NCBI RefSeq assembly: GCF_004664715.2
Contig: NC_051083.1
Location: 97,865,661 to 97,929,660, forward strand
DNA length: 64,000 nt
Direction of reading: 5' to 3'
DNA from: Peromyscus leucopus
Lineage: Eukaryota; Chordata; Mammalia; Rodentia; Cricetidae
The notes beneath the pieces were generated by a model. The model was not told the origin of the DNA. It saw nothing but the letters and a program-made list of their open reading frames with translations, and searched no databases. Of the stretch, positions 45,780 to 57,192 are shown piece by piece; position 1 is the stretch's first letter; every line of letters starts with the position of its first letter. Both the position numbers and the translations under genes were made by a program.

Positions 45780-47212
45780 TTCTTTTTTTCTTTTGTTTGT
45801 TTTTTGATTTTACATCCCAAACAAAGTTTCCCTTCTCTCCTCTCCTTCCAGTTCCCCCACTCCATCCACGCCTCCTCTGTTTCTTTTCAGATACAGGTGG
45901 ACCTCCCATGGGCTCATGGGTACCACCCAGCCATGGTATATCAAGTTGCAATGAGACTAGGCACCTCCTTTTCTATTAAGGCTGGATGAGGCACTCCTTA
46001 GAAGGAATTGGTCCCCAAAGCTGGCAACAGAATCAGAGTCAGCCCCTGCTCTCACTGTTAGGAGTCCCACATGGAGACCAAGCTACACAACTGTCACATA
46101 TATGCAGAGGGCCTAGGTCAGTCCCATGCAGGCTCCCTGGTTGTCAGTTCAGTCTCTGTGAGCTCCTCTGAGTCCAAGTTAGTTGGTTCTATGTGTTTTC
46201 TTGTAGAAACCATGACCCCATTGTTTCCTACAATCCTTCATCCCTCTATTCCACAGGATTCCCTGAGCTCTACCTAATGTTTGATCGTGGGTCTCTGCTT
46301 CCAGTGATCTGTTTTTATCAGTTGCTGTATGAAGCCTCTCTGATGACAGTTGGCCTAGGCACCAGTCTATGAGTATAGCAGAATCTTTAGGAATCATTTC
46401 ATTGCCATTTTTTTTTTTTTTTTTGCCATTCGTGTTTGGTTGTTCTATCATAGGTCTCTGGGGTATCCTGCCTCTGGGTCCTGGCCCTCAGGTAAGTTCT
46501 CTCTCAGGGTACAGGTCTCCAGGTGGGCCAGTCATTAATTGGTCACACTAACAATTTCTGTGCCATCTTTACCCCAGCATATATTGTAGGTTGGAGGGTT
46601 TGTGGCTGGGTTAGTGTCCTAGACCCTCCACTAGGAGTCTTTCCAGGTTACAGGAGATGGCTGGTTCAGGCTCCATATCCCCATTGCTAGGTGTTTTAGC
46701 TAGGGTCACCCTGATAGATTCCTGGGAGTTTCCATTGTTCTAGGTTTCTAGCTTATCCCAGAGATGCCCCAGATTCCAGTTGCCTTACCAGTACTCTCTC
46801 CTTCCACCCTCCCGCAACTTGGTTCCGTCTCCACCCCCTCCTCCTGTCCACTAGCAATGCCCATTTTATTTCTCCTTGACAATGGGATTCACACATCCTC
46901 CACTTGAGCCCTTTTTGTTATTTAGCTTCTCTGGGTCTGTGGATTGTAGCATGATTATCCTTTACTTTATGGCTAATGTCCACTTATGAATGAGTACATA
47001 CCCTGTTTGTCTTTCTGGGTCTGGGTTACCTAACTCAGAATGATATTTTCTAGTTCCATCCATTTGCCTTCAAATTTCCTGATGTCATTTTTAACAGCTA
47101 AGTAATACTCCATTGTGTAAATCAACTATATTTTCTTTATCCATTCCTTTGTTGAGGGATGTATAGGTTGTTTCTAGGTTCTGGCTATTATGAATAATGC
47201 AACTGCACTGAA
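45780..47212 (-). mobile_element. L1 LINE 3' UTR plus ORF2 3' end, minus strand
   Basis: Reverse L1 of a different 3' UTR lineage: 'gaagcctctctgatgacag' near 46332, an internal T16-18 run at 46409-46424, 'ccacttatgaatgagtaca' near 46981, then ORF2-proximal text 'aatactccattgtgtaaat' and 'ttgttgagggatgtatagg'. It ends at about 47212 and faces the plus-strand L1 that starts about 110 bp away. Confidence 0.8.
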
Positions 47213-47319
47213 TATGTTCTTAGACAATTTAAAAATGACTCCATCATAGTATATCATAAAATACAGTTGACTTATAATTGAACATTTAAATAGTTTCAGT
47301 GCTTTACTAACATAGTAAG

Positions 47320-48292
47320 TACTCACTCATAAGTGGATACTAGATGTAAAGCAAAGAATAACCAGACTGCAACCCAAAGCTCCAGGGAGGCTAGCTAGCA
47401 ACGAGGACCCTGGGAAGGACACGTGGATCACCCAGCAAAGGAGAAATAGATGAGATCTACATGAGCAAACTGGGGGTGAGGAGAGCAATGGAGGGCAAGG
47501 GATGGGGGATGGGAACATAGGGGAGTGGGAGGTTCGAGTTGGAACAGGGACAGAGTGGGAGAGCAAGAAAAGAAATACCATGATAAATGAAGACATCATG
47601 GGGATAGGGAGAAACAGAGTGCTAGGGAAGTTCCCGAGAATACACAAAATGACTCTACCTTATAATACTGGCAATAGTTGAGAAGGTGCCTGAACAAGCC
47701 TACTCCAGTGATCAGATAGCTGAATACCCTAACCGCCATCATAGAGCCCTCATCCAGTAACTGATGGAAGCAGATGCAGAGATTCATGACCAGCTGCCAG
47801 GCTGAACTCCAGGAGTCCAATTGATGAGAGAGGAGGAATTCTATGAGCAAGGGACATCAAGATCATGATGGAAAAATGTACAGAGACGGCAGCCAAACTA
47901 TAGAAATGCATGAACTGTGGACCAATTATGTGGAGCCCCCATGGTACTGGACTAGATCCTCTGGATAGGCGAGACAGTTGTTTAGCTTGAACTGTCTGGG
48001 GGGCCCCCAAGCAGTGGGATCAGGTTCTATACCTGGTGCATGAGCTGGCTTTTTGGAGCTCAGTGCCTATGGGGAGACCTTGCTCAGCCTTGGTGCAGGG
48101 AGGAGGGGCTTGACCTGCCTCAACTGAATGTACCAGGCTCTGCTGACTCCCCATGGGAGACATTGCCTTAGAGGAGGTGGGAAGGGGAGGTGGGTTGGGA
48201 GAGAAGGCTGGTGGGGGTAGGGAGGAGGAAGGAAAGGAGGATCTGTGGTTGGCATGTAAAATGAATAGAAAATTTAATAAAAAATGTTTCCT
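47320..48292 (+). mobile_element. L1 LINE 3' UTR, plus strand
   Basis: Sense L1 beginning 'gtactcactcataagtgg' and running through the 3' UTR to a G-rich polypurine tract (48165-48240), 'gtggttggcatgtaaaatga' and an A-rich end. It belongs to the same type as 1805-1999 and 36665-36795 but keeps far more of the UTR. Both members of this head-to-head pair carry their own 3' end, so they are two insertions rather than one inverted copy. Confidence 0.8.
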
Positions 48293-48782
48293 CTGCATTT
48301 TCACAAGAAAGGCAGTTTACAAATTACTTTGAACAGTTTGAGCCTTAATGGATAGGGAATAAAAGCCTGTATACTTAGAGCATGTCTGAAAGGAAGTGCA
48401 CTGAACTGTTAAACTGTCATCAAAGGTACTCTCTAGGTAGCTGAATGATGAAATTTCACTTTTTGTCCATTGTGCTTATGTGCATTTTCTAATCTCTCAC
48501 CACTAAATGTACGCTGTGTTTAGTAGGTAGAAAAGCAAAAGAATGAAGGTTAAGTTTTTAAAAGCAGTGCCCTTCCTGAGTCACTGCAGCCACACTACAG
48601 TTCCAGCAGAGATCAAAGCCAAAGCCAGTGCACCTGAGCATGTCACGATGGGAGCCTCTAGTCTACTGAAACAGAATGGGGAACATTGTACCAGAAAAGC
48701 CAGAGACCAGTGCAGGACTTCAGATTAACAACCCTTTCCAGCTTCCATGGATGATACTGAGAACTGCATCAAAGGATATATT

Positions 48783-48784
<2 letters not shown>
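48293..48784. other. unique DNA
   Basis: Nothing recognised. Confidence 0.4.

Positions 48785-48834
<50 letters not shown>
48785..48834. repeat. (GT)n microsatellite
   Basis: About 25 perfect GT units. Confidence 0.95.
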
Positions 48835-48835
<1 letters not shown>

Positions 48836-49029
48836 AAATCAGAGGAAGAAGAGATTGGATTGAATGTGGAAGCAAAGTAAGAATTGCAGAGCCCAAGGGG
48901 AGAGTTATATTTGTGCAGGCCCTGGCTGGTGTTTGCTAAGGTGGGAGTAAGTTCTGTTAGGTCAATTTGGCTGGTTTGCCACTAAAGCGAACTTTTGAAT
49001 GGGTCATGCCATGGGCCCTGGATAAGACA

Positions 49030-49215
49030 AGTTTCAGAACTTATTTCTGTCACCTGCTGAAAATTTGCTAAGGTAAGCTACTTCACTATTTCAAACCTTA
49101 ATTTTCTCATCTGCAAAGTAGGAATTACAGTAACACCTAATTCATTTTCAAAGTGCTGCAAAAATTAACTAAAGTAACAAAAATCCTGCAGAGTACAGTG
49201 CCTGACAGGCTCATG
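49030..49215 (+). mobile_element. MIR SINE fossil
   Basis: 'ccttaattttctcatctgc' and 'aaagtaggaattacagtaa', ending in 'gtacagtgcctgacagg'; a good match in order to the MIR core and 3' end. Confidence 0.7.
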
Positions 49216-49424
49216 TAAATTGTTTATGTGTCACTGCTTTAAAGGCATAGTTTATTAATAACTATAAAAATATCGTGTGTGTATGATTCAAAATGCTCAG
49301 AGGCCGTGTTGTTTATTTAAAGGTCTCTGGTATGAGGTGTCAGAAAGGCTTGTAGTGTGTAGAACTCAAACAGGTATCTAGATTTCTAAGTGAAAGAAAA
49401 TATGAAGGTAAAAAAATACTAGAA

Positions 49425-49637
49425 TATTGGCTTTGGACCCAAGATGCCAAGAGCTTAAGTCCCTGACTTAATATATACTTTATAATGTTCGTTAAATACT
49501 TCTGTAATAGTAGACATTGTTTTCCTAATCTGAAAAATGTGGATAATGACACAAGGTTGTTCCTAGAATTGTTAATATTAAAATAAAATGAAATAAATCA
49601 ATTGCTTAGTGCCCAACATTTAGTTAGTGCTCAGTTC
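49425..49637 (+). mobile_element. MIR SINE fossil
   Basis: 'ttttcctaatctgaaaaat', 'ttgttcctagaattgttaa' and 'gcttagtgcccaacatttag'. It directly precedes an L2 fossil. Confidence 0.65.
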
Positions 49638-49735
49638 ATTCACTGAAAACTGTTGATTGAGCATCTATAATTTGTTAGGTTTTGTGCTTGGATGATGAGA
49701 GTACATTGATAGATGAGACAATTATCTAACTCTTA
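49638..49735 (-). mobile_element. L2 LINE 3'-end fossil
   Basis: 'ttgattgagcatctataat', 'gtgcttggatgatgagag' and 'gatgagaca' read as a reverse L2 terminus. Confidence 0.5.
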
Positions 49736-51675
49736 AGTAGCTTAATTTTTCAACCAATGTAAAGCACAACTACCTCTGTTTAAAAGATACCCTTTCCTAG
49801 CTGAATTCTCACTCTCTAGATATTCATTAAAATAATGAACATATTCCCTTAAAATGCACAATTGAAGTTAAAAGGCTTCAGGTGAAAATATTTGAGTTAC
49901 GTCTGAGTCCCATCTAAAGGATATAGAATGACTCCCATTCCTATGGAATGAAGTTTCTTCCAGATGCGTTATTCATCATTGTTATCATCCTCCACACTGT
50001 TTTCCTATGGTGTCATCTTTTCATGTTTCCTAGTGTTTGTTTGTGTTAAGTATCAACCAACTTAGGGTCATTCTAAACCATTTCCTTAGAATCATTGAAA
50101 TATTATTTTTGTGTATAATATAGCATATGCAATTTACAGAGAATATATAATTTCCTGAGATTTTAAGTTATTCTATCATTCAGTGCAAAACAATTATGTA
50201 TTGACATCTAAAATGTTATCTATTCTTCATAAATCCTCCACAGCTTGATTTGTATTTGCTTAAGAATGTTTCAATAATACCTGGTAAAATGGCTTAGGGT
50301 TTTGAACAGACTTGGAATGTTTTGACATTTTTTTTTACATTTTTAATAACCAAATATAGGCATTGTTTGACTTTATGTTCATTAACTATATAACGTGTCA
50401 CTGGTTTTATCTTGTATTTGAACATAACAGTTATTATATTACTATCATGTAGTATTTAGTACTTTCACACTAAATAACTATCAGCTAGCTTCTACTAACT
50501 ACTATCCCTCAGAGTTGCATTCTTCCTTTATGGATGCTAATGCAGGTTCCTTTCTGTTTAAACTAGAGTGTGATTGTGTGAATGGGTGCAGAGGTCTAAA
50601 TCTTCGGGGTAAAAGTTCTAGACCTTGCTGTGACTGATGCCCAAGCAAAGCTGCCTAATGATTAAGAACTTGAGTCATTTCTTTTTGTGGTTCCTAAGTC
50701 CCCACCAGTTCAGAGATCTTCAAGCCAAAGGTGTTCAGAATGGCAGAGACTTCATTTAGAAGTGTGGACAACAGAGCCCTTCTCCAAAGGACAAGCTACT
50801 GCTGCATGCAAGTGTATATGACAGACAGTATGGCAGATCAGGGGAACTGCACAAAAACTTGATTGTTTGAGCAGATATTCATAAGCACCTGGATAAATAG
50901 ACTATCTATAGAACTGTAGTTTTGTTGTTGATTAATTTGTATAAAGGAACTGTTCCTGATAGAAAAGTCCAAGAACATGTTTCCTGGTCAAGGAATTTTG
51001 CAGAAACACATTGCTTGTCTTCTGGGGATGTGAAAACACATAAAAGGTACCCAGCAGTCCTACAATAGATAGAGCAGGCTGATGATGCTATTTCCAGGGA
51101 TATCCTCATGTAACTATGCATATAATACTAGATGCTACATGATAGTAATATAATGATTGTTGTGAAACAGGCATCTCTCTATATTATATAAGTTTTTTAT
51201 GTGGCAGCCCACTGAACACCATTCTACCATATATTTTTGTGCGATATTATTGTTTATTGTTCTAGAATAAGGGATGATAAGCTTTAATATACTTCCTGAG
51301 CCACCCATTAAACTACTACTTCCTCCTGCTCCCTTTCCTTAAGCTTCCTTTTTCCCATAATACTCTTCCTTCTTTCTTTCCCTATATCTCCTGTTTTTAT
51401 TTTGCTATTCATTGACATATTTCTTAGAGACCTACCATTATTAAAAGCGTCTCAATCCCTTTTGCTCCGGGAACAATAGGAAGTGCTTTGAAAAAGATGA
51501 CAACAATATCCTTTGTCTTTACCCATTAGGAGCTATCAACTGTTTTATAGATCTGGATTGGGTATATAGTCTGATTATTGCTAACATGAGCAATCTACAT
51601 GCAAGCAAATGGCTGAACACATTGCATGCTCACAGAAGGGAGAGTGGGTACTCAGTGAATTACAGCTACTCCATT
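49736..51675. other. unique AT-rich DNA
   Basis: About 1.9 kb with no recognised repeat and no frame above about 71 codons. One of the longest repeat-free stretches in the window. Confidence 0.45.
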
Positions 51676-51679
51676 TTCA

Positions 51680-51930
51680 GTACCAACAATGTGCCAAACA
51701 GAGCTTAGCAAAGGGAGAAGAAACACAATTGTTAGTCCCTGAATAATATATGCCATTGTACAGCCAGTGCTGTACTACTGGGAGGATATTGCACAATTTT
51801 CAGCATTTTCACATACTACCTTCTTTGCAAAGCTGTACAAGAATCAGGAGGTTTGGATTTAGCTCCCCACTCAGCCACCGACTTTCTGTGGGACTTGGAA
51901 TAAGTCACTTGACTTATTTTAGTCCGCAGA
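51680..51930. mobile_element. L2 and MIR fragments
   Basis: A weak reverse L2 end at 51680-51760 ('caacaatgtgccaaacag') and a partial sense MIR at 51838-51930 ('gacttggaataagtcactt'). Confidence 0.4.
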
Positions 51931-53377
51931 GGAGATTTCACTGTGTGACCTAGAGTGGCCCTTTATGCTCGGCCTGAAATTCTGCTATCTGTCTAACAGG
52001 ATTGCTGTCCTTTGATGGTGGCTGGGCATGATAGGAGCCAGGAGGTCTAGAAGATAGACCTTATTCCGAAACCTATTGCTGGTTTTTAGAAAACTTTGCC
52101 AAATGTTGCTCGGGAGTAGAAAGAATGACAGATTTGCAAATTGAAACTGATTGCAAGTGGGTGTTTATGCGTCCATTTCCATACTTTGCCCCTTCCTCCA
52201 AGCTCCAGCACTGCTCTGCTCAATGAATATTTGATTTTGAAGCATATTTGTTCAGAGTCTGTTTACATTCCGGGAGGAGGCTTTAGTGTGCTAGTCAAGA
52301 GAACAATGTGTGAAAACAGAAAAACCACAGCGTTGATCATGCCCTTAGCTTCACTTACACCTCACAGTGGTTATGCAGTTACTTTACATATGGAAAAGGA
52401 AAAAGAACAAGGCTTACAGAGATCCCATAGTAGACTTAAGATTACATAAATAACTGGAAGATCCAGTCTTCGAATCCACTACCCAGGGTGACCCCAGAAT
52501 AGTTAATGAGCAAGGCTTCCTTTAACTTGAAATTTAAAAAAAAAAGACATAATCCATACGGAAAGCAGTCTCTCACCACAACCAGATGAGCATTTGCTTG
52601 ACAGTTTTCTTTGTCTCACGCTAGTATTATGTGGAAGCAGTGGGTGCAGACTCCTAGCCAACTAAGAGTCATCTCCAGTTAATAATTACTATTATCTATG
52701 ACTTTCTTTGGAAAATGTATTTACTGGGTAGCTGTAGGAACAAAGTAGGAGAGTTTCTTCAATGGCCGTAGCAGGTAGCTTATTCCAGAACAATCAGTGT
52801 AAGTAACTGTCAAAAAGCTAAGTCCTGAAAGCTGAGGAACTTGTCCTTGGCACTTCCTCATCCCATTTCAGGTCTCTTGCCTCCTCTCTCAGGATTTGTG
52901 AGGAAAACTCATGTACATATACCACCTCTGGTATCCAAGGGAACTTTATGCTGGCAACTCTCTATGGACTTGCCATCCTCAGAAGTTCCAAGTGCTTCTG
53001 ATCTTTTCCTTTCCTATTCTACCTGTTAACACCTCCTGACCCTCTCTTTAATTTACTACTCTGTAAATAGCAAATCATTATCAATAGCTATCATTTTTCT
53101 ACTGATGAGGATCTCTCCTACATATTTGCAAACAGTGTCACATTTAATCCAGGACTCTTAGCCTTAAACAATGGCTATATAAGAAAGAACAATCTTACCA
53201 GGCAAACTGGAAACCCTGGCTATAGGCACAATAATGAATACATACATGAACATGGAGTTTCCAATTATAATTTCACCACTACAGATGATCACTTGTCAGC
53301 ATCTTCACAACTGTTGTAAAAGCCCCAGAAGGGCATACATTATAAGATCCTAAGAGACTTTCATTGTTGTTATTGTT
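51931..53377. other. mostly unique DNA, one faint MIR
   Basis: A decayed reverse MIR may lie at 52355-52490 ('aacaaggcttacagagat', 'ccagtcttcgaatccac'). Around 52080-52200 is a non-repetitive block I cannot assign. The 102-codon plus frame at 52141-52449 overlaps that MIR and is not credible. Confidence 0.4.
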
Positions 53378-53455
53378 GTTGCTAGGAATTGAACCTAGGA
53401 ACTTACCTGTGCTAGGCAAGTGCTCGACCATGGAGTTATATTTCTAGCTCATCCC
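53378..53455 (-). mobile_element. ID SINE
   Basis: Reverse ID: 'gctaggaattgaacctagg' (B box), 'gctaggcaagtgctcgacc' and an A-box region ending 'atttctagctc'. One of the better preserved ID copies. Confidence 0.7.
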
Positions 53456-53724
53456 CAAGAGTTCTTTCTAATCTCTCCCATTTGCCATTTCATTTCTTCT
53501 TTCCACTCCTCTTACTCAGGTTAAATATATTTTCTTGTTGCTTCCAGAGTTTACGTTTACATATGAGCCTCACTTTATCTATGCTTGACTGATTGTGACT
53601 TTGAATACTGCTAAGAGCCTCAATCTTGCTATGAAAATCCTTCTGTGTTGCTCTTCTTTGTCTATCAACAAAGACTGTGTTGTATAGCTATTTCTTCCTA
53701 ATTGAAACAATCTCTCTGCTAGAG

Positions 53725-54062
53725 GGACGAGGGAGGCTCATAAGGCTCAGGAAGCTGTAGAAACTTACAAGGCTCTAGAAGCAGAGAAATAGGCAAGATT
53801 CATAAGGCCCATCACCAAGCTTATGGAAGTAGTAAATGGTTGCTAGCAGAGAGAAGACTTATTGGTGGAGCTGCCTGCCAGTCTTTCAAGGAGCTGAAAG
53901 ACTGACTTCTATGAGTCTTCACCCATGCTGGGTGGGTGATGCGTTTTGACTGATCCATGCTCCTGTAACAAACTTTTCACTCATGTTCCTGTAAATCACC
54001 CCAATTATCTCACTGGTTCACTGAGTTAGGCTTCTGTAGGAATATTGTTTTCTTTCGTCTAT
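53725..54062. mobile_element. possible LTR-like rodent repeat, unassigned
   Basis: The phrasing ('aggaagctgtagaaact', 'catgctgggtgggtgatgc', 'ctggttcactgagttagg') feels like a rodent interspersed repeat, but there are no ends, duplications or second copy here. Confidence 0.3.
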
Positions 54063-55317
54063 CACCAATGGCTTATCTAGGATGAACAGATGTTTATTCA
54101 TGACTCCCCAGGAAAACTCACATAGCAGACTGCTTGCCATCTGCCCTCATTTTGTTTTCACTGTCTTCTCTAACTCCTCCTTATCATTCTCTCACAGGAG
54201 GGACGAATTGTTTGTCATACCATCTGGGTAAGACAGCTAGCGCTGATTGTGTTGACCTTACTTAATCGATGAGGAAACTGAAGATCAAGTCCCCTAAATG
54301 ACTTACATGTAACTATATAATCATTTCTCCAATAGACCAATATTTTCCTAGTTCTACTAGTTACAAACAAAAGTAAAGGTTGAGAGTTCCTGTGGTATGT
54401 GGGGTGGCTTCAAGAATATAATTTTGACATACAACATGGTTTTATAGTTGTTTTTCTAAAGGAACAGGACCAAAATGAAGTGAGCAGGATTAGGAAGGTC
54501 TCAAAGAGAGACCTCTAATGGAGCTCAAATCTGTGTCCAAAATGAAAAATGAACTCTGCACTATATAATTCAAATGTAACAAAGAAAATCACCTACCATG
54601 CTGAGATAAGTCTATGTTGAGATGCTGGTAATTTTTCTTTCAACAGTCCTCTTGTTTATGGAATAGACATTTCTAATAAAAATTGAATGAAAAAAAGGAA
54701 ATCACACGATGACAAACAGGGGTTAGAAGTTAGGGTTGTGAAGAATGAGCTACTGTTGACAGATCTCTACCTTAGTCTCAATACTTGGCTTTATAATCTA
54801 TAATCTGTGTATAAATAGCAATTCTGCACTTTGACTTGCCTACTGCTTGGCACATAGTACAAATCAATGAATGGTTTTAGACAGCTATTGTATTTCATTG
54901 ATTTATTCTGAATATTCATTCAATGCAGTAGTCTGGGGCTGTAATTGTTAGATACCTGAAAGGCAGTATTTCTCAAGATCTAGATGGAGTAAGTCACTAC
55001 ATATATTAAGCAAAAATAAGGGTTTTAGATGATTCCAAAGTTAATCTTACTAATTATGCTATCCAGTGCCCTTCAAATTAGCACATTGTTTTTTGTTCAA
55101 ATATAAATGCTCCTAGACTGTATAAAGTATGGAAATAGGGGATGTCTGTACCCGTGCTTCTCATGTTGACTCCAGAAGTGAGGGACACAGAAAAATAAGG
55201 TGAAATAAGACCTTTCCTTTGGGATTGCCAGTATTTGTTCCATAATTTGGGCAAAGAGATGGTGTAAATTTTAGACAATTAAATCACCATTTATGTATTG
55301 ATGCAAGCTTTGCTGTT
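54063..55317. other. unique DNA
   Basis: Apart from faint MIR-like text at 54180-54330 and an L2/MIR 3' snippet near 54850 ('gcttggcacatagtac') nothing is recognised. Confidence 0.4.
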
Positions 55318-55689
55318 ACCAATTATGGGTGACCATAACAAAATACTATAGGCTGTGTGACATAGACAGCAGGGAATGGACAGTTATGGAAGCTGAGATG
55401 TCCATGATCAAGGTGCTGGATTATGTGGTTCTCTGGAGAATGCTTTCTTCGTGGCTTGGAGATGGAGACCTTTTCCCTTTGGCAGAGAGGAAAGAGGAAG
55501 GAAAGGCAAGGGGTAAAACAGAACCAGGAATAGGATAGATGAGAGGGAGTGGGAGAAAGGGGGAGAGGGATAAATAGAGAGGGAGAGAATGAGTCCGGGC
55601 ACATTCTGTTGGTGGTTCTTTTGAGGCTCTTAATACATTGTGAGGGCTCCATGAGGGTGGATCTATATCTTGATCCATGTTTCATTCAG
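55318..55689 (-). mobile_element. MaLR (MLT1-like) LTR, minus strand
   Basis: Reverse MLT1-like LTR: 'gtgaccataacaaaatact', 'gaagctgagatgtccatg', 'atcaaggtgctgga'. A purine expansion at 55480-55600 replaces the GA-rich middle. Overlapping Pro/Ser-rich minus frames (up to 120 codons) are artefacts of this tract. Confidence 0.7.
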
Positions 55690-56316
55690 TAGTGAGTTGT
55701 TCAGTTTTCATGAGTTTGTAAGCTTTCTGTTGTTGTTGATATTCAGCATTAATTAATGGTGGCCAGATGGGACGTGAGATTTTATTTCAATTTTCTTGTA
55801 TCTGTTGAGACTTGCTTTGTGTCTGAGTATGAGATCAATTTTGGAGAAAGTTCTGTGAGCCGCTGAGAAGAATGTATATTCTTTTGTGTTTGGGTGAAAT
55901 GTTCTATAAATATATTAGGTTCATTTTGTTTATGATGTCCTTTAGATCCATCATTTCTCTGTTTAGATTGTATTTTTGCATCCCTTCTGTTCTGTGGTTT
56001 GGGGAATTGAGACCATTGATGTTGGGAGTTATCAATAAGCAGTGCTTATTGAATCTTGTTATTCTATTGGTGTTGTCATTGGTGGTGGTGGTGGTGGTGG
56101 TGGTGGTGGTGGTGTGGTGGTGGTGGTAATGGTGGTGGCTGTGGTGGTGGTAATAGTGGTAGTCATGGTGGTGGTGGTGATGGTGGCGGTGGTGTATGTA
56201 TGTTTTCTTTCTTGATTTGCGTGTCTAGGATTATTTATTCCTTGTGTTTTCTTGTGTCTGGTTAACTTCATTAAGCTGAAGTTTTCCTTCTAATGCCCTT
56301 CTGTAGGGCTGCATTT
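55690..56316 (-). pseudogene. L1 ORF2 N-terminal relic
   Basis: Minus-strand ORF2 start and part of the endonuclease domain. The text equivalent to 'HPNTKEYTFFSA' sits near 55885, and ORF2-start text ('gttatcaataagcag') near 56027. A TGG array at 56080-56194 interrupts it. The element ends at 55690 without RT or 3' UTR, the reverse of normal L1 truncation. Confidence 0.65.
56080..56194. repeat. (TGG)n triplet array inside L1
   Basis: About 115 bp of TGG/GGT repeats, pure in the first half and interrupted by taa, gct and cat triplets afterwards. The hydrophobic or poly-W/G frames across it are artefacts. Confidence 0.95.
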
Positions 56317-56879
56317 TGTCAGGTCCCGAGAAATTATGTTTCCCAAAGTCTGGCATTTATACAAAAGTCATCACTCCCTCAGAAACTTGAGAATCTAGTT
56401 TTCACTTGCTAAAAGATGTCATGCTCTTTATCTCTGGCAAAAGGTATGTATGTCTCTTCCATTAACATATGCCTGTGGTGCCTACCAATATATCAAGGTC
56501 TATGGTAGCCTCTAGGCCCTTCAGTTCCTACTCACAAGTACTTGTTATATATTTCAGCACCCCCCCCACCCCAGCTCACAGGCTCCCCTGCTCCCAGGTA
56601 CCCATTCCTTTATAACCCGGAGATTCTCACACACACTATCCACCATGCTTCCCTATGCCTTTCTGAGAGACAGCTTTGGCAGTTTGGAATAAATTTTCCT
56701 CTTTTTACCCGTGGAGCAGCTATTTTTCTTTCTTTTCTGTGCCCCTCACATCTATTGCTGAAACCCCGGAGGAGTCCAGAGTAGGGAGAGAAAGTGGTAG
56801 ACTGAATATGGGCAGCAGACTGGACCAGGCCATAAGAGGAGGGGGAGAATGAGGAAGAGCGAGGATAGAGGGAGCCAAA

Positions 56880-56959
<80 letters not shown>

Positions 56960-57192
56960 AGGAGAGAGAGAACTGAGAGCAGAGCCAAGAGAACACATGG
57001 CCAGGATGACAGGGTTATACAGGAAGAAGATGCTGCAGGAAGGGAGTCAAAGCCCCTGGACTGGTGAGGTATAGGGTAAAGGCAGGGTGAGAAGTATAGG
57101 TACTGAGTGAGCCTAGAGGCCAGTTTGCACTTTCCTATGCTAATAGGTACCTTAGTCAGCCTTTTTGTTCTGAGTTTCTTTGAGACCTGGCA
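56317..57192 (+). mobile_element. endogenous retrovirus fragment: LTR, primer site, leader
   Basis: An 876-bp insertion in the L1. 56317-56750 is LTR-like: TG start, TATA at 56611, AATAAA at 56688-56693, then U5 ending 'cctcaca'. Two bases on (56753-56771) is a candidate primer-binding site resembling the tRNA-Phe complement (about 15/19), as in IAP-type elements. About 420 bp of leader-like sequence follows, disrupted by (GA)n at 56882-56971. No gag/pol/env and no second LTR is seen. L1 text resumes at 57193. Confidence 0.55.
56882..56971. repeat. (GA)n microsatellite
   Basis: About 90 bp of nearly pure GA. It produces 72-166-codon frames on both strands, all low complexity. Confidence 0.95.

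Noticed and set aside
45780..48292. Single twin-primed L1 spanning both fragments
   Set aside because: Each fragment has its own 3' UTR and tail end, and the UTRs are of different types; two insertions fit better.
52141..52449. 102-codon plus-strand frame as a gene
   Set aside because: No recognised domain, overlaps a decayed MIR, and has no splice or promoter context.
55323..55685. 120-codon Pro/Ser-rich minus frame
   Set aside because: Antisense of a purine tract within an MLT1-like LTR; composition artefact.
56056..56265. Trp/Gly-rich frame
   Set aside because: Translation of the (TGG)n array embedded in L1 ORF2.
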